64,000 nucleotides of DNA from Hymenopus coronatus (lineage: Eukaryota; Arthropoda; Insecta; Mantodea; Hymenopodidae), in contig CM060897.1 of the NCBI GenBank assembly GCA_030762935.1, forward strand, positions 109,706,176-109,770,175, in the 5' to 3' direction. The notes below the pieces were generated by a model. That model searched no databases, was not told where the DNA came from, and saw nothing but the letters and a program-made list of their open reading frames with translations. Shown here piece after piece: positions 21,873 to 33,525 of this stretch (position 1 is its first letter; the number at the start of each line of letters is the position of its first letter). The position numbers and the translations under genes are program-made.

Positions 21873-22892
21873 AGAAAAATACTGTTTATTTCTCCGGCAA
21901 ACAACGCTCTCTGACAAAATAATTTCTTTTTATGATTCAAAATTAAAATCTGTTTACAAATTAATTCCTTTTTTCGTTGTTTTTGCAACAATTTGGCTGT
22001 ATAGTTTTCTTTCGACGCTCACCTTGGAGCGACTGCTCTTCACGCTACGAATTTCCTGTCGAATCTCACTCAACTATTGCACATCAGCATTTCCAGTTGA
22101 AAGTAATTTCTGGGCAGGACTTCGATCCCTTATGTCGATCACGTGGAAGGAAACTTCCAGAAAGAATCCACGTGAAAACCACCGTAAGTGACATAAACCT
22201 TCTCAGGTGAAACAATGCGTGACTTCGATGTCAAAAGATGGACGTAGGACGTAGTCAAAATATTAAATATATTTAAATGAAAAATAATTGTACCAGGCGG
22301 TCCAACTGTCCCATATTTGACGTTAGCAGATATCCCTTCGTGCGTTATCAGAGGTGCAGAACTCAACGGGGCTATTTCAATTAAAGTCTGTCGGAGAACT
22401 GGCGAGCGCAACGTTCTGCAGCGGGGCAGATGGGCCAAATAGTATGTCACGAGTTTTTTTTCTTTTTTAAAGGAATGATGTATATTTTTGAACCAATGGT
22501 AAACTATCAGGTATGGTCACAACAATTAAGAATACAATAAAGTATAATACCTACTTACTATTGGGCACGTCATACAGAAAGTAAAACGGAACGATGTGGA
22601 GTGCGCTTGTATGACTTTTAGAAGAAAGCAATCTTTTGTCAAGTTGAACGAGGAGTTTTTAATTACCGCTTATACTCAGAGAGCATCTTGACAAAGGAAA
22701 GGGAGAAACAGTGAGAGGAGGTTTAATTAAACTTAAATAATGGACATTTTAATTAGTGCGTTCATAATCCTCAGGGAGTCGAGTACGGAAATGAACATTT
22801 AATTGAATTTATTCTTATGGACGTAGAATATTTTAAGCACAGAAAATAGTAGCTTTCGGTGAAGCTTTTACAAAAAGCATCAATATCTTGCA
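21873..22892. other. Unassigned stretch with a short dispersed repeat
   Basis: Around 22303-22440 the sequence tccaactgtcccatatttg ... gcagaactcaacggggctat resembles 28478-28600 in the same order, which indicates an unnamed repeat. No convincing coding sequence is present. Confidence 0.45.
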
Positions 22893-23300
22893 ACATAGAA
22901 GAAAACATCTGATGTGTTCAATTCATGTGACATTTTCTATTTGTTCTTGTACAAACTATTCGTAAAAATATTATTCTTTTATCCACATCAGGCTAATCAA
23001 AATTATTAGCAGAATAATCTTATTGCTTAGTTCCTTGTAAGTAGAAGGGAAACACACTAGGCTAAAGCGATAGTAAAATTTTATAGAATCTATCGCTGTG
23101 CGACTGGCATTGAAATCGCTTCACTTTTCATGGCAAGGAAGAAAAAAGTATATGAAACGGATCAGGACTTCTCGCTTGAAAAACATTTAAATGTTTTAAA
23201 TGTGAAAGTAGTAGCAGGAAATCTCGGAAACGGTTAGCTCTACAAAAAATAAATAAGTAAACAATAAATTTATATCGCGTAAAGTGTGTGTATTAACATT
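22893..23300 (+). repeat. REP-A 5' half, left arm of an inverted pair
   Basis: From AACATCTGATGTGTTC to about mid-unit (cgtaaagtgtgtgtattaac), then replaced by an inverted full copy. Confidence 0.8.
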
Positions 23301-23302
23301 TT

Positions 23303-24115
23303 ACTTTCTCTGCACTACTATGTACATAGTGTATAGAGAAGGTACTGTATTGCACACAAACATTCGTTACCTTTACATATTTGAGACCCCCTGATTCCAA
23401 TAAAAGTATTTTTAGAAAAATGTCCGTGTGTGAGTAGGGGGGAATAGCTTAAAAAGGAAAAGATCGTTAATACTAAACTTGGTATTTAAGTTTGGTATCT
23501 TCCAAGGATGAGACAAGAAGATTTTTAAGAAAATCCCTCCACCTCAACCACCCTTGCGTGGAACATTTTTCGAAAATGTTTATTTTCTCAAAAATGGCTC
23601 TAACGATTTGCATTAAAATATTGTAGATTAAAACATTTACATGTCAAATAAAATGTATATCTTGAATTTCTGAGAATTACCACTGAAGCCCTCTTTATTT
23701 TGCCAGACTTTTGCCTAACTGGTAGACCGTAAGAGATAAGACATGAAATTTACTGCGCAAGAAGAGTAGACCTCGTTAATATATCATATGGTAAAGTTGA
23801 CAATTTCCGAGATATTTCTTGTTATTGGTTTCAGTTTTAAAATACTTAAACTTTACTCATACTGGAATTTTTCAACTCCTAGCCATGCAAAGAAAGGAAA
23901 TTCAATCACATGGAAACCACATTTTGAAACATTTGAATTTCGGTTTAGTCCAATGTATTCCCTTATTTCCCTTCTGCTTATAAGGAAACTAGTAATAATA
24001 TAATTTCTATTAATGTTTATCTCGGTTAGTGTGAAGTAGATAGAAGAATAAACTTTTTAAGAATAAATTGATACAGAGATGTAGAGAAAGTGTGAATGTG
24101 AATGGACCCATCTCA
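23303..24115 (-). repeat. REP-A copy, near full length
   Basis: Opens with ACTTTCTCTGCACTACTATG and the palindrome and closes with GTAGAGAAAGT at 24091. Its GT tract has shrunk to a few bases. Confidence 0.85.
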
Positions 24116-24173
24116 TTTTTCAACAGCAGTACTGTTTAGAACTCATTAAACATTCAACATTTTTACTAGTCTG

Positions 24174-24420
24174 AACGCAGAAACTGAGACCACGCCGAGT
24201 GGTCACTGGCCTCTCACTTAGACGGCCCCGGTTCGATTCCAAGCGACCACATGTGAGATTTGTGGTGCACAAAGCGGCGCAGGGGTTGGTTTTCTCCGGT
24301 TTCTCCCGCCATTACATTCCACCGGGTGCTCCATCTTCATTCCATGTATCATCATGTCACTGCTTGCGGTGCCAAAGTAGTAAAAACTGGCATTAAACAC
24401 TACAAAAATAAACACAGAAA
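24174..24420 (+). mobile_element. SINE-a with imperfect 10-bp TSD
   Basis: The A-box region is degraded (gccgagtggtcact), the B-box is GGTTCGATTCC, the body matches the copy at 15.2 kb, and the end is CATTAAACACTA. The flanks AACGCAGAAA (24174-24183) and AACACAGAAA (24411-24420) differ at one base. Confidence 0.87.
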
Positions 24421-26525
24421 TAATTAATGTCCCATTGTAGCGAAATTTATATCCAGCAGCATATGTGCCATCCTCAATGAAACGTCGCTATCTGTTGCTA
24501 TTCGGCATGTACATAGTTAAACATGAAGAGTGAAGTGAACACGGAACAGGTGGTAATTTTTCTCACAAATCCAAGCAGTCTCTCCATTCCTGGTTTAACA
24601 GCTTTGCCCACAAACGCATCACACAATTTACTACCTGATGTTTTCTGCATGGTCGTAACTGAGCCGCAAAATGAACAACGCCTATCTGTATAGACTATCT
24701 GTTTTGCTTCCTCGCGTTCACACCTCAATACTCGACTTGCAACCCCAAGTAGTTTGCGGTCATTAGCCTTGTAAAGGCATACGAACTCAATTCCAACCAC
24801 TCTGCTAGAGAATATCAACCCATATGCTTGTGTGTGCCACGCCTGCTTGAAAGTACTAATTAGGAATGGGCAGGAAATAACGAACGACTTACATTGTAAC
24901 ATGACTGTTACAGAAGTAACGGGGCCAGCGAATAACTCGTTATGTAGTACGGTTACTCGCGTAACGATTACAAAGTGACTATTTACCGAATAACAGTTAC
25001 AGAAGTAACGAATACAAAGTAACACGAAGATAAAAGCAAATAGTTATTTCCCTAACGATTAGTGAGTCTGTGTGCCTTCTTCAGTGCATATGTATTGTTA
25101 TCGCTTTCCTGGAACTACATAGTTATCCTATTACGCAGTATTATACTGCTCCTCAAGAGGTCGCCAAAGAACCTAGTCTAATCTAATATACCATCTTGCG
25201 CGGAAAAAGCCTTATCAACTTCGCCACATACCAATATGACTTGAGATTACGTGCAGCTTTTCTAATGTAATAATGTTAGACATTCTTGTATATTTCAGTC
25301 ATGTTAATATTGGCAAAAGTGGTGTGCTTTGTTTTTCTTTGCTACTTTGACATGAGAAACACATTTAGGTTCCCATGTATTTTCCTACCTCAATTCACCT
25401 GCGCACATGATAAAAATTAGAAATGTAATCTCTACTGATAACTATTACATAGAATGTAACTGCCAACGTGATAACAATTAAAGTAAATAACCGGCAACCA
25501 TTACATGAAACGGTTATTGCACTGTAACTCTGGCAGCTATAGCCGTATGGCAAAAATAACTGTTACAAACATCGCGAAAAGAAATTGCTCTTAATAACTA
25601 AAATTATTAGTCTACAGCTGAATCAAATATTGCCCATTGTACTGTCCTCAATTAACAGTACAAATAACTAAACTTATACCTCTAAAAGCCTGCATTATTA
25701 TTTATTGGGGTATTAGCGTTAACTTAATGCAGAAATATAAACACAAGCAACTCTAAAATACAGTTTTACAGAAGCATAAAACAGAAAGTTTTTCACAGGG
25801 ATTTCTTCTTCTTTACTCCATGGTTTAGAAATTAGGCTTTTCCGTTATCATAGTAACACTTTCCATCTCTTTTGCGACTGCCTAATTCACGTTTTACTAT
25901 AGATTTATAATTCAATGCCAGTTTTGAAAATCTGAGATTATTTATTCTCTATACATGTGAGAGCCACTTTTTTTTTGAAGCGTTGTATTTCTTCACTTAT
26001 GAAATTTACACAAAGATCGGCTCTTATAGTGTTATTATTTATCCGATTTAATCTTGTATTTCTTTTAGTTTTTCTCAAAGATTTTGCTTCTTAACCTTGT
26101 ATTCTATTGTCAATCTTCTTTGCCGACAACCAAGTTTCACATACATTGAGGAAAACGGACACCAACATTTTTGTAGAACTTAATTCTTGTATATATTCTT
26201 GTTGTACATGGATTTAAACTAAGCGATTTTTAGTGCTTGCAGATTCATGTTTTAATTTTATATTTATATTAGAAATAGTGAGCCTCATATTAACATTATG
26301 CAGGTTCTGTAAGCCTGCCTGTTAATTCTTTCATACATAACTATGTCAAATTGATTAATGGCATGGAAAAGTTAATTTAGGTGCAATTCTGTATTTAAAA
26401 ATTGGTACCCTATAGTTTACTAGACATTTTAAGCACAATTGCCAAAGAAATGGCTCTTCACTTGCCTTGTACGCAATTTTTATTATCTCTGCAACATAGT
26501 AGTTTGAGAACGATTGTATTCTATT
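24421..26525. other. Unassigned stretch including a GTAAC-rich block
   Basis: The longest featureless region in this half. The open frame at 24498-25025 (minus, 175 codons) resembles nothing I know and runs into the GTAAC-rich block, so I do not call it a gene. Confidence 0.45.
24858..25580. repeat. GTAAC/GTTAC motif-rich block, possible DNA-transposon relic
   Basis: The left part has two near-identical segments containing GTTACAGAAGTAACG (about 24910 and 24991) and many GTAAC/GTTAC pentamers in both orientations. A second cluster lies at about 25430-25575. The left end reads AGGAATGGGCAGGAAATAAC, reminiscent of hAT termini, whose subterminal regions are rich in short transposase-binding repeats. 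No matching right terminus or 8-bp duplication was found. Confidence 0.35.
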
Positions 26526-27435
26526 TAGAAATTCAAGACCGAGATACATGTTTTAAGGGCCTATGAATTAAACAAGTTTAGAAAAGATCAGTATTTGACT
26601 GTCTCTGTATATGGACAACATAATTAAAAAACGAAAAGCCTTGGTATATATGGTTAGTGTCTTCCAAGGACATGGCAGAAAAATTTCAGAAGGATCCCCC
26701 ACCCAAGCTACTCTTTACATGAAACATTTTTATATTTTATAAAAATAACTCAAATAATTTTAATTAAAATAGCGTATATTAAATATGTTTACATGGCAAA
26801 TAAAATGTATATTCTGAATGCTTCGGGAATACCCGCTGAAGTCCTTCATTCTGAAGAGGTAGACAAACATTTACTACACAAAACATAGAAATTAAAACAC
26901 ATAGTTTATTCCTGTACACTTTTAGAGTTAACCATTTCAAATATTCTTTTATTATATTCGAGTTTTAATACTTAAAATTTTTCTCAATTTGTTGTTTTTT
27001 ACTCCTGGTCATTGAAAGAAACATTAAATTAAATTTATTATTATTTATAGATTTTTTTAACTCTTGTGTTCTCAGCGTCGCAGTCTAAATTGGGTATGAA
27101 TGACCGCTCAATTTTGCTTTATCACCTTGAGGTTCTTTTCCGTAAATCTACAACAAGGGGCCGACGACTTCCAAAGAAAGCCATGCTAAGGAGTTTTACG
27201 CCTGAAAAAATCCATCGCCCTCAACCAGATTTGAACCCGTGGTGTTTGGAGCTAGAGTCCAGCATGTTACCACTAGATCACGCAGAACGACTGGTCATTG
27301 AAAGAGAATCTAATTTCATTGACATTTGCAAAGCGACAGCTTTTAAAAAATTTGGCCATCGTTTTAGCCTAATATATTTGCTAATTTCCTTTATACTTGT
27401 AAGGAACTAAGTAATAAGGCCATTTATGACAATTT
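26526..27435 (-). repeat. REP-A copy carrying a SINE-b insertion
   Basis: Begins at the segment next to the palindrome (caagaccgagatacatg), is interrupted by the SINE at 27020-27290, and resumes with CTGGTCATTGAAAGA. The outer end is lost near 27435. Confidence 0.78.
27005..27305 (-). mobile_element. SINE-b with 15-bp TSD
   Basis: A perfect duplication CTGGTCATTGAAAGA flanks the insert (27005-27019 and 27291-27305). On the minus strand the insert starts tRNA-like (cgtgatctagtggtaacatg; B-box GGGTTCAAATC) and ends in an AT-rich tail. The body motif gatggattttttcaggcgt recurs in the copies near 37.2 and 41.5 kb. Confidence 0.87.
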
Positions 27436-27730
27436 AATTGTTTTTCACACAAGCCATGTGTATGACAGTAATTGGATAGGTGGAGTGAGACTGAAAAATG
27501 CAGTGCCATAGCCGGGCTTTGAACCACGGATCCCGGTCTAGAGCAACCACTGAGTTATCATGGCAACATGTCGGCATGGCATTACACTGACTTGCATGCT
27601 GCCATGATAGCTCAGTGGTAGAGAAACCGGCTAGAGACTGGGAGGCGTGGTTCATATCCCGGCTATGATATTGCATTTTTCAGTCTGGCTCTACCTATCC
27701 AACTCCTGTTCACACAGCCTGAGTGAAAAA
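27436..27730. mobile_element. Inverted pair of SINE-d copies
   Basis: The left copy (about 27440-27580) is on the minus strand, the right copy (about 27598-27725) on the plus strand. The right copy shows A-box TAGCTCAGTGGTAGAG and B-box-like GGTTCATATCCC. The copies are similar but not identical, so folding would give a long imperfect hairpin. A polyA run (27727 on) follows the right copy. Confidence 0.75.
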
Positions 27731-27829
27731 AAAAAACAGTTAAATTATCACTAATTGACCATAAAAGTTAGTTATACTATGAATCCTGAGTCTTATTGTA
27801 CTTACAACAATGTAAATCTTTATTGGGAT

Positions 27830-27950
27830 GTGTCATCTCAAAATAATTTCAGATCGCCTTGTGGTTTTCCGGGAAACATGCGAGTAATTTAATGACGTGC
27901 CGACATGTTGTCATGGTAATTCGGTGGCGGCTAGAAACAGCTATGTCTAA
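27830..27950 (+). mobile_element. SINE-d associated fragment
   Basis: The segment cgccttgtggttttccggga ... catgttgtcatggtaattcg matches the stretch before the right-hand SINE-d at 56.56-56.66 kb. Confidence 0.5.
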
Positions 27951-29368
27951 GGGACATCTATGTTAATGTTTATCCTGATTACCATGATGTAAGAATCGTT
28001 TAGTGAATAGAACTCATCAGATTTCTGGTATATACTTCGTTTTGTATCCTTGTTTTGACTTTCGGAGGATTCCATAGTTGTATACACAAATGCAATTGAG
28101 TTGAATGCCTTTAGTTGTGATACTTCCACAAAGGGAGTAGCGGAAGCCACTGTGATATGAGATAAATTAGACTAGATGGTTGTGGACGTTCATTTGTTCC
28201 CAAATTAATCACTGTCTGTTCACAAGGGGCAGTTAACGGAGCATGAGCTGGCGCACCCGCGCGTGTACATCATGCCTTGTTCACTACCATTCCAATAGCT
28301 CGAATAAACGAGCCACATTCACAACGAAGCCGCAGTGCTAACGTACGCAGCATAAGCGCAGGTGCGAGGGTAAACCATTCACAATGCACTTTAAGGATAA
28401 TGCAACAAGTTTTTATGTGTCTGTACACCCATATGGAGAAATCTTCCAAGCGCAAGTTTCAAACGAACTATATAAGGACCAACTGCCCCAAATTTGCCGT
28501 GAATTAAAAGACTTGTAGAACTCAACGTGGCTATTTAAAGTTAGAACCGACCAATGAACTACCGGGAAACGTGACCTTTGTTTTACCCATCTCAATAATC
28601 TCGACCGGCTGACCGTCACCGCTAATAAACAAGATAGGTAACATAAAACTCGCAAGCCAGTTCCTCGCTTACTAGATTTAACATGAAATAGCTCCGTTTA
28701 GTTCTGCAACTCTTCTAACGTTCGAAGGAATATCTGTAGGTATGTTATAAAAATTACTCACGCACAACTATCGCTACATTTTGTCATTGGAGCTACAAAA
28801 TGAAATAAAAATTGCTGGGGGGGGGGGGCAAAGAAACATATATTTTAGAATTGGGTATGAAACAACGGACGGGAATAGCGTGGCTCAGATTGGGAAGATG
28901 GACTTCGAGTAAGGTAGTTGATGAAACTGGTAGGAGGATTTGATTTATGCGGGGATCAGGAAGACTGAACTAATATTTTGCGTGCAGATAAAGGATGCGA
29001 GGAAAAAATTATTGCCGGAAGTATTTTTAGCTTCAAACAGACGAAGGATAGCATTTTGGAACTTGAATCTAATTAGCCATACTCAATGGAAGTACGTGCA
29101 CTAAGAGATAAAATAATTCTGTGAATATTGTTTAGACTTATTTGGTGTTAATTAATCTATATGTGTGAATATGTGTTGTTGTAACTGCAAGTGTTTGTGT
29201 GTGTGTGTGTGGTGTGTGTGTGTGTGTGTGTGTGATATCAGTTTTCTTTCGTTTATTGTTCTGTGGTTCTGTTATCGTAGTCCGCGAGTGCGTGTATGTG
29301 TGCGTATTTCACATGTTGTAAAGATATATAAAATAGAAATGTAGGTAATATTTTAAATTCAAGTATTG
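27951..29368. other. Unassigned stretch
   Basis: It includes a GC-richer part (28.2-28.65 kb) with the small hairpin GCTCG-AATAAA-CGAGC (about 28295), a match to the unnamed repeat at 22.3 kb, a 12-base G run (28817-28828) and GT repeats (29195-29234). No gene seen. Confidence 0.45.
29195..29234. repeat. (GT)n microsatellite
   Basis: Near-perfect GT run with one extra G. Confidence 0.95.
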
Positions 29369-29581
29369 CTTTCTCTACACGTACCATGAACAAAGATATA
29401 GAGAAGGTTGTGTAATGCACCCAAAAATACAATACTGAGATTTCACTGGAAATACATGTTTTGGGTCCTCCTGAATCCAAAAAAGAGCATTTCAGAGAGC
29501 ATGTACTTTTACCCAACCCATGCGATTGTGTGACGCAAATATTGTATTATGTAAACTTAACAATAAATACTGCTGTTACGG

Positions 29582-30632
29582 ATACCACTACCACTACCAC
29601 CATCACCACTACCACCAATTACTGCTACCACAACCACCACTACCACTACCACCACCACTACTACTACCACTACCACCACCATCACTACTACTACCCCTGC
29701 CACTACAACTACCGCCACCACCACAACTTCCACTACCACCACTATAACTACCACTACCACTACCACCACTACTACCACTACCACCACCATCACTACCACT
29801 ACCCCTGCCACTACAACTACCGCCACCACCACAACTACCACTACCACCACCATAACTACCACTACCACCACCACCATTACCACTACCACCACCAATACTA
29901 CTACCACTACCACCACCATCACTACCACTACCCCTGCCACTACAATTACCGCCACCACCACCATCACTACCACTACCCCTGCCACTACAACTATCGCCGC
30001 CACCACCACAAGTACCACTACCACCACCATAACTACCGCCACCACCACCATCACTACCACTACCACCACTACCACTACCACCACCACTACTACTACCACT
30101 ACCACCACCATCACTACCACTACCCCTGCCACTACAACTACCGCCACCACCACAACTACCACTACCACCACCATAACTACCACTACCACCACTACCACTA
30201 CCACTACCACTACTACTACCCCTCCATCACTACCACTACATCTGCCACTACAACTACCACCACCACCATAACCACCACTACTACTACCACTACCACTACC
30301 GCTACCACCACTACCACTACCACCACCACCACTACTACTACCACTACCCCTGCCACTACAACTACCGCCACCACCACCATAACCACCACTACCACTACCA
30401 CCACTACCACTACCACCACCACTACTACTACCACTACCACCATCACTACCACTACCCCTGCCACTACAACTACCGCCACTACCACAACTACCACTACCAC
30501 CACCATAACTACCACTACCACTACCACCACTACTACTACCACTACCACCACCACTACCACTACCCCTGCCACTACAACTACCGCCATTACAACTATCACC
30601 ACCACAACTACCACTACCACCACCACCACCAC
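29582..30632. repeat. CCA/ACT trinucleotide array of about 1 kb with higher-order units
   Basis: ACC, ACT and ATC triplets with a recurring punctuation CCCCTGCCACTACAACTA at about 29693, 29808, 29932, 29974, 30122, 30346, 30456 and 30562, so blocks of roughly 105-150 bp were themselves duplicated. One strand contains almost no G. The 396-codon frame on + and the 378-codon frame on - are by-products of the triplet periodicity and are not called as genes. Confidence 0.97.
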
Positions 30633-30781
30633 GAATAGGTCTAGAAATTAATTTACTCTCCTTCATTCCTTCGCTATCTTCCAACAAAAACATATATTCT
30701 ACTGAAGCTTCATTAAAATATTTTTTAATTCAAGCTATCGCATCCTCATCTTTATTATTCCTGATTCTCTTAAAAACCAAC

Positions 30782-30898
30782 GATTACGAGTACCACGACT
30801 ACCAGATCACTACTACCACCACCACCACTACCAGTACTACCACCATTACCACTACCACCACTACCTACATTACCATTACCACTACTACTACCACCACC
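30782..30898. repeat. Second, smaller CCA/ACT array
   Basis: Same triplet composition, separated from the main array by about 150 bp of unrelated sequence. Confidence 0.9.
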
Positions 30899-31045
30899 CC
30901 AAACTACCTTTTGTATGAAAACCTTTCTTAAATTTTATTTTTCTCAAAATTGGACATAATGATTAAATCAGAAATGAAATGTAAGTCTTCAATTTTTGGG
31001 AAGTAGCCTCAGAATAGCCTATGTATACACATATATTTTGTAGGG

Positions 31046-31339
31046 TACCTGATATGGTCATTTTGAGTAACTTATATTTAATTTAGTAAGAGGTAATGTT
31101 GCGCCAGTTTCAGCAATCGATATTACTGTCAAGATGTCGAAATGCTGATATAGCCGTGTCCTCCTACCGCAATGCTGGCATAGCATGGGTTATATATGTA
31201 TATAACTCTTACTATATACAAAATCCGGCAGTAGCATTGCTACATCTGGGAAGAGTACTTAGTTTCAAGTCAAAAAAACCTTATATGTTCCAAGCCCCCC
31301 TATTCTGCAACGACTATTCGTACCTTCGGATTATTTGAG
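31046..31339. other. Unassigned stretch
   Basis: Contains a local near-repeat (cgaaatgctgatatagccgt / cgcaatgctggcatagcatg, about 31139-31186) but no gene. Confidence 0.4.
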
Positions 31340-32092
31340 ATACAAATTAGAAAAAAAAATTGTTTTATTACTTAGTCCTTGTGATTGCACTGATATAAAC
31401 CAATATTCAAATGTTTTAAAATCTGGTCGTTACGTGATTCAATTGAAATGGCGTTCTCTTTGAATGACCAGGAATTAAATAGTTACTTCCCACTTTAGAA
31501 AATTGCAAGTATGGACATTTTAAAATCAACAAAACGAAATATCTCAGAAATGGTTAACTTCACCAAAACCTGTGTATGACATATGTCTTAACGAGATATA
31601 ACTTTCTATATGGCAAGATATTGTCTATCTCTTTCACTTTGTCAGTTATGCAAAATTAATCCATAGTGAAGAGGACTTCAGAGGTTCACCCCAAAAAATT
31701 CAAGACAAACAGGTAAGTTTTATGTAAATATCTTTAGTGTATGACGTTTTAATAAAAATCATTATAGCCATCTTGAGAAAATTGAAAATTCAAAACATTT
31801 TCTACGTAAAGGGTGGCTTTGAATGGGAAATTTTCCGAAAGTCTTTATGTTACATTCTTGGAAGATATTCATTTTAATTACAAAATGTGGTATTTAACCG
31901 AATTTACGGTTTCTGTTTATCATTGCTGTTCAGAGACAAATACTTACATACATACAACGAGTCTTTTTCTAAATATGTTTGAGGGGGGGGGGGGATTGAG
32001 GGTTTCTCAAAACATGCATTTTCGGTGTAACCTCGGTATCTAATTTTTTAGTGAAATGCATTGCCTTCTGTACGTACTATCTATAGTGTATA
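31340..32092 (+). repeat. REP-A copy, near full length
   Basis: 5' end worn; it runs to a degraded palindromic end near 32090. In place of the usual segment after the CA tract it has a 12-base G run (31983-31994). Confidence 0.75.
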
Positions 32093-32625
32093 CGGTGGAT
32101 AAACCAAAAAAAGTTCACACGTCGTGCAATACACCACTCAATATCCTATTCACGACGTGTAAGATGCTATAAGACAGGGGGATGTTCTATACCTACTACA
32201 AAATGGGGGTTGTGACAAAAGAGGGTGGGTTACCAAGGGAATACAGATGGGGTGGAATAATGAAGCGGACTACCGTAATTGGAGCCAACATTCCTTTGTC
32301 CTCCTCCAGCAGACTTGATGGCGCGCGTGTGCTGGCTCTCACCTCGCGTCAACTGGTGATCCATTTGGGATTCCTCATCGGTAGATCCTAGCTTTTGTTC
32401 GGGTTTCGAAACCTCCAACTAATGTGTATATAAGCTGACTCTAGCTACAATCTCAGGCATCAGTTGAATCATAAGACGTATTGTGTCGCACAGACGGCAA
32501 ACTATGACGAGAAAAGTAAGCCTTGCTGTTTATGCAATAATCAAAACGTGTGAGTCGAGCGTTTAATCTGAAATGCCGGAACGCCATAAATTTCCTTCGA
32601 AGTGGAAGGGTACTGCTTCTTTTTC
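32093..32625. other. Non-REP-A block with promoter-like features
   Basis: Unique within the window and GC-richer than its surroundings. It has an inverted pair ACACGTCGTG (32129) / CACGACGTGT (32151) and the TATA/initiator candidate below. An LTR fragment or a 5' gene end is possible. Confidence 0.4.
32427..32520 (+). promoter_or_regulatory. Candidate core promoter with short first exon
   Basis: TATATAAG at 32427-32434 is followed by an arthropod-type initiator TCAGTT with its A at 32462, 35 nt downstream. An ATG at 32504 begins MTRK and runs straight into a donor-like GTAAGC. A TATA box, TCAGT initiator, short leader and tiny first coding exon is the layout of many insect cuticle-type genes. 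No second exon is visible downstream, and a retrotransposon LTR promoter would look similar. Confidence 0.28.
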
Positions 32626-33430
32626 ACTTTCTCTACGTGTATTATGTACAAGATGTATAGAGAAAAATATTCGATACCGAGATTTCACCTGAAATATGTT
32701 TCGAGACCCCCTGAAACCAAAAAGAAAAAGGTCCGTCTGTGTGCACTTTAGGTAGCATGGCTGAAAAACAAAAATTCAGTTAAAAACCAAACTTCGTATT
32801 TAAGTTCAGTACCTTTCAAGGATGCGACACGAAAATTTCTAAGAAAATCCCCCCATTCCCAACTACTCTTTACATAGAACAATTTTCCAAAATGTTGATT
32901 TATTCAAAAATGGCTATAAAGATTTTGATTAACATATCGTAGATTACTAATATTTCCCTTACAAATTAAATGTAAATCTTCAATTTTCTGGGAATAGCCT
33001 TTATTCTGGATAATTTTGCAGGATTTTAGACAACTAGTAAACCGTAAGAGATAGACAAAAACTTACTACACAAAAAGTGTAGATCTCGTTAAAACACACG
33101 ATTTATGTCATTCACATTTTTTTCGTGGAGTTGATCATTTTTTAGATCTTCCTTATTCTTGGTTCAGTTTTAAAATATTTAAAACTTTTCACATATTGAA
33201 GTTTGTCAACTCCTGGCAATGCAAAGAAATCGATTCATTCACCTAAAATCACCTTTTAAAAGATTTGACTATCGTTTTAGCCTAGTGTATTCCATTATTT
33301 TCCTTCTACTAACAAGAAAGCATTTCTCGTAATGTTTAACTCGATTAGCATGAAGTAGATGGAATAAGATTTTTAGTAACAGTTCTTACAGAGATGTAGA
33401 AAAAGTCATGTGAATGAACACATCAGATTT
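32626..33430 (-). repeat. REP-A copy, full length, followed by another in the same direction
   Basis: Starts ACTTTCTCTACGTG, ends GTAGAAAAAGT (33406) and the outer ATGAACACATCAGATTTT. The next unit's palindromic end follows at 33433, so this is a head-to-tail junction. Confidence 0.85.
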
Positions 33431-33432
33431 TT

Positions 33433-33512
33433 TACTTTCTCTACACGTACTTTGCACAAATTCGCTACCAAGTTTTCACCGGAAATAAGTTTTGAGACCC
33501 ACTAAATCAAAA
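33433..33512 (-). repeat. REP-A 3'-end stub
   Basis: Only ACTTTCTCTACACGTACT and about 60 further bases, ending in an A run. Confidence 0.8.
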
Positions 33513-33525
33513 AAAAAAAAAGAAG

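Larger units (their letters stand above)
29369..31045 (-). repeat. REP-A copy blown apart by a trinucleotide array
   Basis: The palindromic end and next 140 bases are at 29369-29515. The mid-unit segment resumes at about 30897 (caccccaaactaccttttgt), exactly where other copies have a C-rich CCACCCCAAACTACC stretch. The intervening DNA is almost entirely CCA/ACT repeat. Confidence 0.75.

Noticed and set aside
21977..22210. Possible exon with a GTAAGT-type donor at about 22182
   Set aside because: No acceptor of quality upstream, ordinary AT-rich codon use, and no domain signature.
24498..25025. 175-codon minus-strand open frame
   Set aside because: No recognisable motif. Its first third is antisense to the GTAAC-rich block, and cysteine/valine-rich composition fits chance translation.
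29461..30693. Open frames of 396 and 378 codons on opposite strands
   Set aside because: Both are produced by the CCA/ACT triplet array. The sense frame is His/Tyr/Thr runs and the antisense frame Val/Gly/Ser runs, with no domain and no codon bias beyond the repeat.
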